Shown piece after piece: positions 49,558-62,408 of a DNA stretch of 64,000 nucleotides. The DNA is taken from NCBI GenBank assembly GCA_025917655.1, contig CP084614.1:434001-498000 (forward strand), read 5' to 3'. Numbering within the stretch: position 1 is the stretch's first letter; each line of letters opens with the position of its first letter. A program made the translations under genes and the position numbers. The DNA comes from Chlorella sorokiniana (lineage: Eukaryota; Chlorophyta; Trebouxiophyceae; Chlorellales; Chlorellaceae). A model generated the notes under the pieces. That model ran no database searches. It had not been told where the DNA came from and saw only the letters and a program-made list of their open reading frames with translations.

Positions 49558-51616
49558 ATGCCGGCAGCGGCCCTCTGGGCGCTGGAGGTGCCGCTGTGCC
49601 AGCTGGGCAGCGATGTGCCCACGGTGGAGGTGCCGGGGGCAGCAGCGTCGGCGTTTCCCCTGCCGCCGCTGCCCGAGGGCGGCGTGCTGGCCGGCAAGAG
49701 CCGGCTGGAGACGGGCGCCAGCACGGCACGCTGCCTGGTCTGGCAGCTGGACGGCAGCGCCCCAAACGAGCTCCTGCTCCAGGAGGTGGCGATCAGCGAG
49801 GAGCGACGCGGCGGCGCCGCACGCCTGCGCTTTGCCGCGCCGCTGCTGCCGTGCGTCAGCTGCACCGACTCCGTGAGGGGCGGCGGCACGCTCGTGGCGG
49901 CGGTCGGCGCGGACGGCACGCTGCACACGCTTCGCCACACCGCAGCGGCCAGCGCGGGCGACCCCAGCGCGACGCTCGCCCGCGCCCTGCAGGCGCCCGG
50001 GGCCGTCGCCAGCGTGCCGCTCGCGCCGCTGTTCCAGCGGGCGGGGGCGCCCACCGCCCTGCTGGAGGTCGGCGGCTTCCTGTGCGTCGGCACCGCTGAG
50101 GGCAACGTGGTGTGCCAGCCCGCCGACAGCGCAGACCCCGCAGACGCCTTCACCCTCACCCCGCTGGGCAGCCTGGGCAAGGCGAGGCGCCGCCCCGCTG
50201 CCGGCCGGCCCGTGCTGCAGCAAGCCAGCCCTTTGAAAAGGGATTGCTGGCCGCCTCGACGCGTGCGTCTTGAATCTCACGCACCTCGCCGATGCCCCGC
50301 CGCGGCTGCAGGTGTTTGGCGGCTTGTTTGGGCGCCCAGCCAGCAACGCCGTGCGGCACCTGCAGGCAAGCGCAAGCGCCCTGCTGGCCCCCGCCGCCTC
50401 TGGCAGTGCGCTGTCAGCCGGCACGCCAGCGGAAGCCACGCGTTGCCCCAGCGGCCCTGTGCCCACTCAGCAAGCCACGCTGCAGCTGGGCGGCAGTCCC
50501 CTCCCCATTTCTCTGCCACCGCGCGCAGTCAGGCGCACGTGCATCCTCCCCCAGCACACCCCTCCATCCTCCCACCCATCCCGCTTCCCCATGCCCCCTG
50601 CCTGCTGCACAGGAGCTGCGCTGCCTGGACCGCCGCCTGCTGGCGGTGCTGCACGACGACGCCTACCTGCGCCTTTGGGACCTGACTGCACGCAGGTGGG
50701 GGTGCTGGGGTGGGGGGGGGGGGGCGCGTGTGACCTTCTGTTTTGCCGTGTGCGTATGGCGTGTGTGTCTCTCGGGGGAGGCGGGTGGGGGCGCCAAGCA
50801 CGAGGCATGGTGGGACAACGTGCCGAGGCAGGCTGCTCGGCTTCCAGCCGTGGCGGCAGCAGACGGCAACAGCGCCACCTGGGCGGCCGGTCCAGGCAGC
50901 AGCGCCACTCCTGCTCACCGCTGCTGCTGCCGTCGCTGCGTGCAGGCTGACTGATGTGGGGCCCCTGCTGCCCGACCGCGCCGCCAGCCAGCGCTGGGAG
51001 CCCAGCCTGGCACGGCTGACGGGTGAGCTTTGTGGGGGCGTTGAGGGTTGGGGGGGGCTGGCCTGCGCAGCTGGCCCTGGGCTCACAGGCAGCCTGTTGC
51101 CCTTCTGTCCTCAACTCATGTTGGTATGCTGCTTTCAATGCCAGCAGTCACCAAACCCTGACCTCCACTCCATACCCATCCTACCACCACCGCAGCCGAG
51201 CCGCTCGATGCATCGACCTCCATCCTCCTGGTCTGCTTTGAGCCGCGGGCCGGTGGCGGTACCGATGCTGGTACCGGCGATGGTACCGCCACCGAGCCCG
51301 GCATGCTGGCCATGTACGAGCTGTTTGTGGAGCACCGGGGGAGGGCAGCTACAAGGTAGCTTCCCGGGAGGGGCGTGGGGGATGGCGTCGCCGCACTGGG
51401 CGGGGCGGCGGGGCGCAGCCCGTGCAGCGTGAGAGGGGTGCCCCCGCCTCCCGCCTGCTGCCGCTCGTGCTCCGCTCCCTGCACCCCTTTGCTTGATCTC
51501 TCGAAATCACGCCCAGCCACCCTCAACACCTTTTCTCGGATCCCTCCTGGAGTTCAGTTTCGGTCTCCCCGCCTCCCCACCACAGCATCCCCCATCACCC
51601 CCACCCCCAACCCCCT

Positions 51617-51654
<38 letters not shown>

Positions 51655-54600
51655 ATCCCAAATCACACCCCCTATCACACACACCACCACACACGCCATC
51701 CCCCATCACCCCCCCTCACACGCACGCAGGCCATGCTGGGGGGGCCGCGGCTGACGGGCGGCGGCGACGCCGCCATCCGCCGCGTGCGGGACCTGGCCCT
51801 GGAGCCCCTGGCCCTGCACACCACCGGCGCCTGGCTGCTGTACGACGACGACGCGGGGGCGGCGCCGCCTCGCCTGCGCCGCCCTCTCCTTCCAACCCGG
51901 GCCGCCGGGCTCGGGTGCGGCGCCGGGGGTGGGGGATGCTGGTTTCGTTTGCAGTCCGCCTGCGATCGCCTGCGGTTGCGGTGATGTTTGCGTTGACATA
52001 GGTGTGGGGGGGGCAGGGCGGGGCAGGGCTGGCTGCCCAGATGCCTTTGCCGGGGGAGCCGCTGCTGGCTTGGCTGATGCTGGACTGCCTGGGGGCGTTG
52101 TGCGCTTGGGAAGCCCAGGTCGGGCTGAACGTGGGTGGGGAGGGGTGTGTGGTGTGGCTCACGGCCACGCTGGCGCTGCCTCCCGCCCTCGGGCTTGCCC
52201 CTTTCCTGCTGCAGAGACGCAGGTGGTACTGCTGGAGGATCAGCTGATGGAGGGGTGTACCGCGGGGAGGCCCTGGAGGTGCAGCGGGAGGCGTGGCGGG
52301 CGGTGGAGAGCCAGCTGGGCAGCGGCAGCGGCAGCGCGGCTGCGGCAGCGGGCGGCGGCGGCGCGGGCCTGCCCCCGCCGCGCTGGCCGCCGCGTTTGTC
52401 GACGGCGTGGCGGCGCCGGGGCGGCTGTCGCGGGCGGCGCTGGCGACCGCGCTGCGCGCGTTGGGCGCTGAGGTGGCGCGCGATGACGTGCTGGGTGCTG
52501 ACCTGGCAGAGCTCCGGGAGCAGCTGCCGCGCTGGGTGGCGGCTGCCACGCCCGGAGGCGGCGGCGGCGGCGGCGGCAGCCCGTGTGCTGCGGCGTTGGT
52601 GCGCTGGAGCGCGTTCTTGAGGCGTACGCCGCCGCGTGGCAAGAGGAGCACCGGCCGTTGGCGCTGCTGCAGCTACCGCCGCAGGGCGAGACGCACACGC
52701 TGCTGCTGGCCCGTAGCGGCGGCCTGTTCACCCGCTGCGCGGCGCCGCCACCCCGGAAGTCGTGCTGCAGACGTCGGCGGCGCCGCCCGACTGGCAGGTG
52801 GGCGGCGCGGCGGCGGCCGAGGCGGCGGCGCCCGCGCTGGCGGCGGCGGCGGAGCTGCAAGCGGCGGCGGGCGGCGGCCAGCTGTCGCGCCTGCTCTGGG
52901 CCTGCTTGCGCCACGGGCTGGACCCAGAAGCCGCTGTGCTGCCTGCTGTGGTGGCGGCGGTGGCAGGAGGCAGGGGGGGGCCCGCCCCGCCGCCGGCCGC
53001 CGCCAGCGGCCGCCGAAGCATGTTTGGCGGCGGTGGCGGCGAAGAGGGAGCGGAGGCGCGCAGGCGGTGGCGCGCCGCCTGCCGCGCGCTGCCTCTTCGC
53101 CTGGCGCGGCTGTGCGGCGACGCCGACGGCGGCGCCGCGGGCGCGGTCGCCGCCCGCGCTGCGCATGCTGGGCTGCGACTGGCAGGACGCGGCTCGCGTG
53201 CGGTCGCCGCTGGCGGCGATGCCGCCAACGCTGCGCGCCGCGGCGCTTGCCACGCTGGCGCAGGCCGCCTGGGCCCAGCTGGCGGTCCTGCTGCAGCTGG
53301 CTGTACTGCAGCGGTACATGCTGTGGTCCCGCAGCCTCGGCCTGTACTCCCTGCCGCCCGAGGATGCTGCCCAGCTGGAGGGGGAGCTGCTGCCCCGCAC
53401 GCTGAGCCTGCTGCGAGCCGCCGCCGTGGCCTACTGGGCCGCCGTCACGCCCGCCGGCGGCGGCAGCGGCGGCGGCATCGACGCTCTCGACCCCTCCCAG
53501 CTGGTGTTATCGTTGCGAATCCGGGACGGCCCCTCTCCAAGTGAGGAGCGGGAGGAGCTGAGAGTGTGTGTGTGTGTGTGGGCGGGTGGGGGGTGGGGGG
53601 TGATAGGCTGGGTTAGTGGTTGGGTGGGGGACAGGGTTGGCTTCGTGTTCAGCAAGGTGTCGCCTGTTTGCTGTGGGCATAGTGATGGTTTGGGTTGAGG
53701 CTGCTGGCTGGTTGGTGTGTAGGGGGAGGGAAGAGCACCTCCAGGCTGCGTTGTGTCGATGGAACGCCGCACACTGCAGCTGATGCCCCTCCTCGCCAGC
53801 CTCTCACCCACACACATATGCATGCTCCCGCCCCCTTCACGCAGGCTCCGCGGCGCCGAAACGCGCCCGGCTGGCCCGCGGCGGCGGCGGCGGCGCGGTG
53901 GCTGCCTCGCTGCTGCTGGACGAGCTGCTGGCCGGCGGCGAGCTGCACGGTGCGTTCAGCGCTGCCTCCCATGCAGAAACGCATCCACGCAAGCGCTGCC
54001 CCCCCCGCCGGCCCTGCCCTGCTGCTTGTGGCGGCCGCGGCCCCAGAGCTGCGAGCAGCGGCGGGGCCTTGCTGCCGTCGGCCACGCTGTTGCGCCTTTT
54101 ATAACTCATGCCCTCGCCCCCTTCCTGGGCCCAGCTTTCCTGCCTTGAAACTGACAAGGAACGTATCCTCCTGCGCCCCCCTTCACCCCACCCCACCCCC
54201 CACACACACACCCTGCAGTGGTTCGGGACCTGCCCGACCTGCAGCATGTCTCCCTGCTCTCCGCCCAGCGCCTGCTGTGCCTGCAGCCCTCCCCCGCTGC
54301 ACGCCGCCCCGCGGGCCGCGGCGGCGCCGCCGCCAGCGTCGTCCCGGGCGCGCCCCGCCCGCCGATGGCGCCCGCCGAGCTGGCGGCAGCGGCGGCGGGG
54401 GCGCTGTTCTTGGGGACGGCACACGCGGCAGCTCGCGGAGCTGCAGCAGCTGCTGCCCGGGGACGGCGGCGACGCTCGGCTGCTCTTCTTCAAAGTGAGA
54501 CGACCGGGGTTTGGGGAAACATCAGTGGGAAACACATAGCAGACGGCCGCAACACGGTTCAAGCACACTCGTCACAGCGGCGGCAATGTTGGGCCGCCGG

Positions 54601-57600
54601 CCACGGCCCTGGCTGGACCGAGCGGCGCAGCCTCGCTTGCAAGCGCTGCTGCTCGGGGGAGCCCGCGCCTCCTGCCTGCCCTCTGCTCAAGCGAGACGCT
54701 TGCTGGGATCCTCCACCCCGCCGCCTGTTCCCTGCTTCGCTGCAACGCCCCACCAACCATTGATGTGCAGGGCTGCTCGTGCGCACGCCTCATCGCTCTG
54801 GCGGCCAGCCCTGCAGAAGCGCAGGAGCTGGAGGATGAGAGCTGCTCCCTGTTCTTCCGCGCCGCCGCCGCCTTCTCTCAGCCAGCAGCTTTCCCCGGGC
54901 AGGCGGCCGCGCTGGCGCGCTGCGCCCGCGCAGCTGCTGGCCGACGCTGCGATGGGGGCAGCCAGCTGGGCGACGGGCCCGAGGTGGGTGTGAGCGGCAG
55001 CAACGCCGTCGCCCGCTGGCGGCGAGGCGGCACGCCGCTGTTGCGGTTCGTGTTGTTCGTGTCGGCCTGCCAGCAGCCCGTCTGTTTGCTGACGCCAGCC
55101 TGGCATGTGTCTGCTGCTGCCGGTTGGCAGCCTGGCCCCGCTACCTCTTCAGTGGGTGTTCCTTCAGGGTGTTCCTTTGTTGCTCCTCAGGTAGCCATTT
55201 TTCTGTTTCCCCCTCAACTGAGCCCCGTTCCCCTGTTCCCGGCCTTTCCCCCGCATGCAGGCTGCTGAACTGGCCTACTACGAAGCTCTGGCCACCCTGT
55301 TTGAGCGCATGGGTCGGTGCGGCGCCGCAGCACGCTGCGCGCGCCGCCGCCCGCGCGCCAGGCGGCCGCCGCGCTGCCGGCGCCGGCGCAGCTGCCGGCG
55401 AGGGCGGCGGCGCAGGCGCGCCTCTGGGCCAACGTCTTTGCCTGCAGCCTGGATGCTGGGCGGCCTGAGGTGGGTGTCTGGTTCACCATACTTGTACCCT
55501 TTTGCCGCCGCCTGCCCTGCTGCTGCTGCGTGCGCTGCTGGGCAGCCCCCACTCTGCGCCGCCGCCTCCAGTAGCTCGCCCCTCCCACGCATGTTTCCGC
55601 CCTCTCTGCGTCCTCAAACACGGCTGCCACCCTTTGATATACTTCACTTCCCACCAACACCACCAGCTGCAACCCTCTGAAGCACCCTCGCGTACCCCTC
55701 TGAAAGTAATACCCTTCTGAAACATCCTCGATCCCCCTAACTCCCCCCCCCACCCCAGGAGGCCTACGTGGCGCTGCTCTCTGTTGAGGTGGCGGAGGTG
55801 CAGCTGGACTGCCTGCACCGCTTGGTGGCGCGCCTGGCCGCGTCCCCCGCCGGCGTGCAGCTGCTCTGTCGCCTGCCCTTCGCCCAGAACATCGCGGTGG
55901 GTGGATGGGCCGGTAGTTTTTGTGTGGGGGGGGTCTTACTGCTGGTGGCGGCAGGGGGTGGAGGGTCGAGGTGGGGGAGGGAGTGATCTCACACGCCGAC
56001 ACCTTGCTGCACACACATGCACCGCACTGCCACACGCTGCCACTCGACGCAGCGAGAGGCGCACACACACATGCGCGCGCACACACACCCCACCACCGCC
56101 CTGCAGGTGCTGCGGGGCGGGCGGCAGGGCTGGGTGCCGATGCTGGCGGAGGCGGTGGGCTGCCTGGAGCGGCGGGCGGCGCAGCTGGACCTGGGGGCCC
56201 AGCCGCAGCCGTACAAGGCACGCCGCTCCGCGCTCCTCTTTTGTGTGCCAACCTCCTTGTGTGTTTTGTTGTTTGGTGTTGTATGTGTTCCTTGTTGCTG
56301 TTGTGTGGGGGTCCGGGGCCTGTTTGGGCGCGATGCTGCGAAGAAACGGGGGGCTCTGGCCTGCCGCCCGGCGGCTGCCCTCCGCCCACCCCTACCACCC
56401 CCAGCTCGCCGCTCCTCGCAACCCCTGGGAGCGCAGGTGCTGGCCGACTTCCACATCTGTCGCAGCAGCTACCAGGCGGCTGCCGGGCGCTGCTGGCGTA
56501 CGCGCGGCGCCTGGTGGCGGAGGGTCCAGAGGACCCCGGGCAGCTGGGCGAGGCAGAGGCCGCGCTGACGGCCGCCGTCTCCTGCCTCAGGTGTGGAGTG
56601 TGATGCGATTGTTTCCTTCCTGGCACTATGAAGGGAGTGCGCGAGGGAGGGGGAGGGGGAGGGAAGGCAGGAGCCGAGGGCAGGGAGGCAGAGGCGCGGC
56701 GGCGGAGAGCCAGCACAGCAGTTGGGGCTGGGGTCGGGGTGGTCTTCTGAGGGTAGCGTTTTCTGCAGCCCTTGTTCTGAGCTGCCTTCATCTGTGAGCC
56801 ATGCCCTCATGTGCTTGCCCGTTTGCTTTCCCTGCCCGCAGCCTGGTGGACAAGCAGCACGCGTGGGTGCTGGACCCAGCGGCCCTGCCGCCCCCGGCGA
56901 CGCCGCCGGCGGCGGCGGCGGCGGCGACGGCGGCGATGCGCCCGTGCTGACGCTGGGCGCGCTGCGGCGGGAGCATGCCGTCGTGCAGGCCCAGGCGGCG
57001 CTGGCTGCAGCGCTGCCGGGCGGCCGCGGCTCGGCGCTGCTGTCGCCCGGCGGCGGCGGCGGCGGCGCGCGCTGCTGAAGGGCGGCGACGCGGAGGACAT
57101 CTTCTCGCAGCTGCTGGCCCTGGGTGGGTGGAGGCTGCACAGCTTCCTCAACAAAAGTCTGCGTGGAGGGCTTGACCTCGCATGTGCCGACCATGTCCCG
57201 TGCCCACCTCGCCGCTCTTGGCCTCCCCATTCCTCCGCTTTCCACCCCATCCCTGCGGCGCAGACCAGCACGACGCCGCTTTCCAGCTGGCGGAGGCCGC
57301 CTTGTGGGCACCCAGCTGCAGCGCGGGCTGGAGCGCGCCTTTGCCGCCCTCGCCGCCGACTGCGTGCGGCAGCAGTGGGGCGGCGGCGGCGGCGGAGGGG
57401 CGGCAGCGGGGACGGCGCGTTCGCCGCCGCATCGACGGGCCGTGCACCTGCAGCTGGGGGCGACGGAATGGAGATCGAGGAGGTGGCGGCGGCGGCGGCG
57501 GCTGGCGGCGGCGGCAGCATCCCGGACGCACGGTTGGCAGCCGGGCTGGGCGCCGCCGTGGAGGCGGCCGGCTGGCGGCGGCTGCGGGGCTGGCTGCAGC

Positions 57601-58263
57601 GGTAAGGCGGCCTCTGTTTCTTTCCGCCGTCCTTTGCTGCCGCCCCTGCCCGCTGTTCTTTCCCGCTGCTCTTTCCTGCTCTATGCTGGTGATGGGATGC
57701 AGCCGCGTCCTCGAACGACGGGTGCCCCCGCCCCACCTGCCGCCCTCCCCCTCAGCCCCCTCCCTGCCCCTGCCCCCTCCCCTTGCCGCTTTGGCGCAGG
57801 CACGAGCGCGCAGGGCCCAGCTCCCGCCTGCGCCTCGTCATCCTTGACGCCCTGCTGCGCGCTGAGCCCGCCCTCATGCTGCCCCCTGGCTCACGGCGCC
57901 CTTCCGCCCCCCGCCGTCACCTCCCCCTCGCAACGGAAGCCGGGCGGCGGAGCGGGCGAGCCCCGCGGCTGCGCCCGACCTCGGCGGCGCGCTGCGGGTG
58001 CTGATGCAGCACGCCAGGCTGGCGGAGGCTGCCGAGCTGGCGGCGGCGCACCTGCGCCACCTGGCGCAGAGCGTGCCCAGCGTGGGCATGGCGCGCACGG
58101 CGCAGCTCTGCCTGCCCCACTCGCTGCTGGATGCTCTCGCGGCCGCCCTGGCGCGCGAGCAAGGCCTGGCGGAGGAGCAGCGGGCGCTCGCCGAGCTGCT
58201 GCAGCGCGTGCGGGCGCCGCGCTGGGCCAGACAGACGCCATCCAGGGCCTCTTTGCCACGTGA
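49558..58263 (+). CDS. Probable nucleoporin NUP160 (Y-complex scaffold)
   Basis: A single long multi-exon gene is inferred from continuous coding segments between the ATG at 49558 and the stop at 58263. The N-terminal half looks like the beta-propeller of the Nup120/160 family, with blades such as LVAAVGADGTLHTLRH, LLEVGGFLCVGTAEGNVVC and LLAVLHDDAYLRLWDLTARR. The C-terminal half is alpha-helical (AAELAYYEALATLFERMGR, HICRSSYQAA, SLVDKQHAWVLDPAAL) and ends near ARTAQLCLPHSLLDAL, close to the NUP160 C-terminal helix with its P-Y/H-x-L-I/L-D pattern. NUP160 is a scaffold of the nuclear pore Y complex. Large Ala/Gly-rich insertions and many one-base frame changes make much of the middle unreliable. 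No other gene was recognised inside the span, but a split into two genes cannot be excluded. Confidence 0.6.
51619..51653. repeat. CA dinucleotide microsatellite
   Basis: An uninterrupted run of about 17 CA units lies in an intron of the NUP160-like gene, followed by more ACAC-rich sequence to about 51725. Confidence 0.95.
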
Positions 58264-58581
58264 CGGTGCGGCTCCTCCCCCTTGTCGCCCCGCCAGCCTT
58301 CCCATCCATCACAGGATGCACACGCTGTAAGGCAAGCCATACGAGGGATGGCAGGGGGCGATATGCAAGGGATAACGACAGGCTGGGAATGATGACAAGC
58401 TCACGCTGCTTGTGTTGCAAATGAAGGCCATAAATCAAGCACCTGAAAGCAAGGTATCGTGGAACAGCAAAGATTCTTGAATGTGAATGGGTCAAAACGC
58501 CGGGTTGCACAGCACTCGTCATCATCAGCACCCGGTTCCCTGGAACAGTTGCAGTTGAGGTGGCAACGCTGTGGGTCGCTT
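58264..58581. other. Intergenic region between convergent NUP160-like and MFS genes
   Basis: The 318 bases are the two 3' UTRs. They contain the TGTAA signal of the + strand gene at 58326. Confidence 0.5.
58326..58330 (+). terminator. TGTAA polyadenylation signal
   Basis: TGTAA, the green-algal polyadenylation consensus, lies 63 bases past the stop of the NUP160-like gene, in the expected place. Confidence 0.55.
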
Positions 58582-61500
58582 TCAGCAGGGCATCATGCCC
58601 AACTGGCTCCCCAGAGCGGAGGTGCGCTCCCGGCGCGTGGCCCAGCGCAGGGCTGCCTGGACGGCGGCCCAGCCGGCTGCCAGGCTGGCGGCCCCCAGGA
58701 TGAAGACCCAGCGCATGCCCATGCCTTGGTAGACGAAGCCGCCGGCCAGGCCCGAGATGCCGGGGCCCACTCCATAGTAGAGCTGTGGGGAGGAGGAGGG
58801 GAGAGCCAGTATTAGTGCATACGTCATAATGAGAGAGCTTCCAACGGATGTGGGGCAGGCCTGTGAAGCTGGGCTGCCGCGGGCCGCCGCCGACCGGCCC
58901 ACCGAGAAGAACAGCGACTGGGTGGTGGCGCGCAGGTGGGGGGGGCGATGGCCTTGGCGTGCGCTGTGCCCACCCCGTAGGCTGGAGGAGGAGGAGGAGG
59001 AGAGCGAGCACGTCGGCAGGCATACTGCTCAGTGTGTTGGCGCTCTGGACCGCACACGAACCACAGTTGGCGTCGATCAGGCAGCTGGGAGGCAGCAGGC
59101 ACACAAGGCGGGGGAGGGCCTCCCGTCTGCTCACCCATGCCAAAGGTGAGGCCGTGAAGCAGCTCCACGGGCAGCACCCACCAGGGGAGGGGAGGAACGG
59201 CACAAGCTGCGGCATGGCCGTGAAGGGCAGCCAGGAGCGCGGCGCGTCACAGGACTGGCAGGCTGAGGCAGGAAGCTGACGGGAAGGCAGGGCCAGCAGG
59301 CTCTCACCGGGTACAGCGCCAGGCGGGCCACCCAGCCGCCAAAGGCGACGTTGAAGGCCCGCTCGCGCCCTGCAGTAGAGCCCAGGATGCAGGAGTTGCA
59401 GCCATGCCCCATAACGAAACACTTGCCGGTGTGGAAATCAGCAAGCAACGCGGTCAAATGCAAGTTGGGTTGCCGGGCGAGGTGCCTACCCGGCGCGGCA
59501 GCCACCAGCCCGTGGAGAGGAAGACGGGCACCTCGCCGCAGGTGGCCACCAGCAGAGCAGCGCCCAGCAGCGCTCCAGAGGCCCCGCCTTCTTCAAGGAA
59601 AAGGTTGACGTAGCCTAGGCAGCCAAACCTGTGTCAAAGGCACCAACGCAGCACACTCACTTGCATGTGCAGGCGCCCCCTGCCACAAATGCAAGCCACG
59701 TGCTGGCGAAAGCCTTACCCGATGCCCATCAGCCCCGTCGTCGCAAAAAAGCGGCGTGGCGCGGGTCGGAAAGCAGCTGGCGCAAACCTTCCCACACCGA
59801 TAGCTCTGCCGCCACAACCGAGGCACCGGGTGCCTCCTGCAAGGGCAAGGATCTGCTGCTGCCGCATGCTGGCTGCCACCACTGCCCTGGGAGGTTGTCC
59901 GAGCCATCAAGGGGTGGCAACTTCAAGCAGTTCTCGGGCAGCAGCTCCTTGAGCCTGCCGTCGCCCCCGCTGGGTGCAGGTGCCAGCAGGAGCGGCTCCT
60001 GCTCTTCCCCCACGAGCGACGGCCGGCAGCAGCGTGCTCGGCCTCTTGCCCTGTCCCACAGGGGATAGGCAGCATGGGGCTCCCCGGCTGTGGGCTGCTC
60101 AGGCATTGCAGCAGCCGCGGAGGCTGCGGGCTGAGCGCGCTGCCTGGCTCTTCAACTGCCCAGGCAGAGGGGCGTGTGTGCCGCGGCGTGAAACCTGCAG
60201 CATCTGCGGCAGCAAGTGTGGGGGACTTGCCAAGGGGCCTGTGCCGGCCAAGGACCTGCAACAAGGACCTGCAACTGGAAGGATTCCCAAAGCAGGCATT
60301 GGCTGCTTCCAGCATGCAATGCCCCAGAGCCTACCCGGCTCGGGCACTGGCTCATGAGTGCAGGGGGTGGGGGCAGGATGCTGCGCTGCGCTGCTCTGGG
60401 GGACCCCACAGCTCGAATGCTCCACACCTCAACCTCTGCTGCGGCGTCCTTGTCTGCTGTGGTTCCCAGCAGGCTCAGCGTGACCTCAGGCAGTGCCTGC
60501 ATAGGCAACTGCAAGCGCATTGCGATCCAGCAGCATTGTGGGCCGGCGGGAAGCCGTACAGCCAATTTTGCAGCACATCAAAGGGCTGTGCAGCCCCTCA
60601 CCCCTGCAGTGGTGGCCTCCCGGGCAATACGGCCTTTCGTAGGCTGGGCAGCTGCGGCATCGGTCAGCTCGATCATCAGCCCAGCGTCGGGGCTGCTGTA
60701 CTGCTTCCCATTCATGCGGTGCACGTCGTGCGAGCTTGTGCAGACGGGGACCGCCTTCAGGAGTGCAGTCTTGGGCGGTGTGAGGCTGTCGGGCTGCTGG
60801 GCGGCAGCTGGATTGGGCTTCTGGCCCAGCTCTGCAGGTGGCACACAGCAAAGGTGCATGGGGAGCCCGGTGCACTGGCAATAGGAAAGCTCTGCTTAAG
60901 CATACCCAAGCGCATGCCCTTCCGTGCACCCGCTCACCACGCAGCGGCAGCAGCAGGGTGGGCACGGCGGCCAGGCTGACCAGCCAGGAGTACGCTGCGA
61001 TGCTGCGCGGCACTCCCCAACGCCCCACGATCCAGCCGCTAAGGAGAGCACAGCCTGGGGGAAGGGTTGGGCGTCATGCCTGGCGCCTTCAGCCCGATGG
61101 CAGCGATCGCATGCTGCCGGCACGGGATCCAGTGCCCGCTCAGCTCCCTCCCGCACCTCCCCAGCCGAGACGCCAGCACCCGCTTGCGACCGTATCCCGC
61201 TGCGTCGGTCGAGGCAGCAACCGCGGTGTCAATCATGATGCTGAAAGGCGCCTGCATGCAGTTACAGCACACAGGTTTCTGGGGCAGACGCACAGGCAAG
61301 ACTCTCGGGATGGCATGTTTGCATAGGGACTCCTTGGCATGCTTGCCATGCCGCGCAACATGCAGACAACAGCAGCACCCACGTGGCATGCCTCGGCGAC
61401 CACAACCAGCAGGAGGTGGGCCGAGAAGCCCTGGGCAGTCGCCATCGTAGCCCGTGCAGCTGCCGCGGTCACAAACGTAGCGGCCGTGATGGGGAGGTGC

Positions 61501-61993
61501 CAACGCTGCGAGTCCGCCAGGCCGACCAGCAGCTGGCCTTCAGGCACACAGCGGCTAGCCGACACGAGTCATGGATCCCATGCGAGGATGGGTTCTTGCT
61601 TTTGCAGAGCTGTGGCGCTTTGCAAATGCAGAGGCCCTGCTGCAAGCAACGGGAAAGGTCTGCCCTGGCAGGGGACGCACCACTGATAGAGCCGATGAAG
61701 GGCCGGAGGGCAGACAGGAAGCCTATTTGGCAGCCCGAGAAACCTTGATCCTTCCAGAGTATGGCGAGGAAGGGCGTAAGGAACACAAGGGCTGCATTGT
61801 CTGCGCGGTGCAGGAGGGGCAGCGAAAGCGGTGCCAACCATGCAAGGACCGCCGCTCTTGCTGGGCGGCTGGCGGCGGCTGGTGCATCGTGCGAGCAGCA
61901 ATGCGTGTGCCACGGCTCTCGTCTCGCTACAGACTTACGCAGAAAATAGTAAAGTTCCGCGGAGTAGCGTTTCCCAAACGCGATCGCTTGCAT
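58582..61993 (-). CDS. MFSD6-like major facilitator transporter (MFS_1_like)
   Basis: The first exon (61939-61993) encodes MQAIAFGKRYSAELYYFL and splices, through a perfect GTAAGT donor, to NAALVFLTPFLAILWKDQGF with SGCQIGFLSALRPFIGSIS (61684-61800). This is the TM1-TM2 signature of the MFS_1_like family, including the QIG motif. Later segments follow: FVTAAAARATMATAQGFSAH, APFSIMIDTAVAASTDAAGY, RSIAAYSWLVSLAAVPTLLL, GYVNLFLEEGGASGALLGAA with VATCGEVPVFLSTGWWLPRR, VELLHGLTFGMG, and YYGVGPGISGLAGGFVYQGM before the last span. Proteins of this group have 12 spans and transport small solutes; substrates are mostly unknown. The stop is at 58582. About ten exons are inferred, and some joins in the 59.6-60.9 kb region are not certain. 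Confidence 0.75.
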
Positions 61994-62408
61994 GTATAGA
62001 GGGTGGTGGCTGCTTGAAGGCGCTATTCTATTTGAAACGGCCAAGCACTCGCGCCTAGTGTGTTGACCAGCTCAATAACCCGCGATGGGCTGGCCCTCCA
62101 GGCTCTCAACCTTGCCGGCGGCCAGCTGTCGCCGCCACTAGTGGCCACTCAGGAGGCTCATTCCTGCGGTTAAACCTTACCTCTGCCGCTTGTGTTGCGC
62201 TGACTCATTGTGCGATTACAGTGCAGGTCAAGGTCAAGCTGTGTTGTACGAGCGTCATGTAAGGCCCAGGAACAAAAAGGCCTGGCGCAGTAAGCGAAGC
62301 TTTTGTGTGCAAGAGACAAAGCGTGGGAGCAGCGTGGGAGCAAGGGGCAGCAGCGGGCAGTGCGGGAAAGGGGAAGAGGTAGGGGCAACAGCTGGGGGCT
62401 CGCCAGGC
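61994..62408. other. Intergenic region between MFS and VTC1-like genes
   Basis: The 415 bases should carry the MFS promoter and the VTC1-like 3' UTR, with a TTACA (TGTAA on the - strand) at 62216. No other feature is recognised. Confidence 0.45.
62216..62220 (-). terminator. TGTAA polyadenylation signal (- strand)
   Basis: TTACA on the + strand reads TGTAA on the - strand, about 190 bases past the stop of the VTC1-like gene. The call is by position and algal consensus. Confidence 0.45.

Noticed and set aside
49381-50466. 361-codon - strand frame opposite the NUP160-like N-terminus
   Set aside because: Antisense shadow of a better coding frame; composition is Ala/Gly/Arg-rich and no motif is present.
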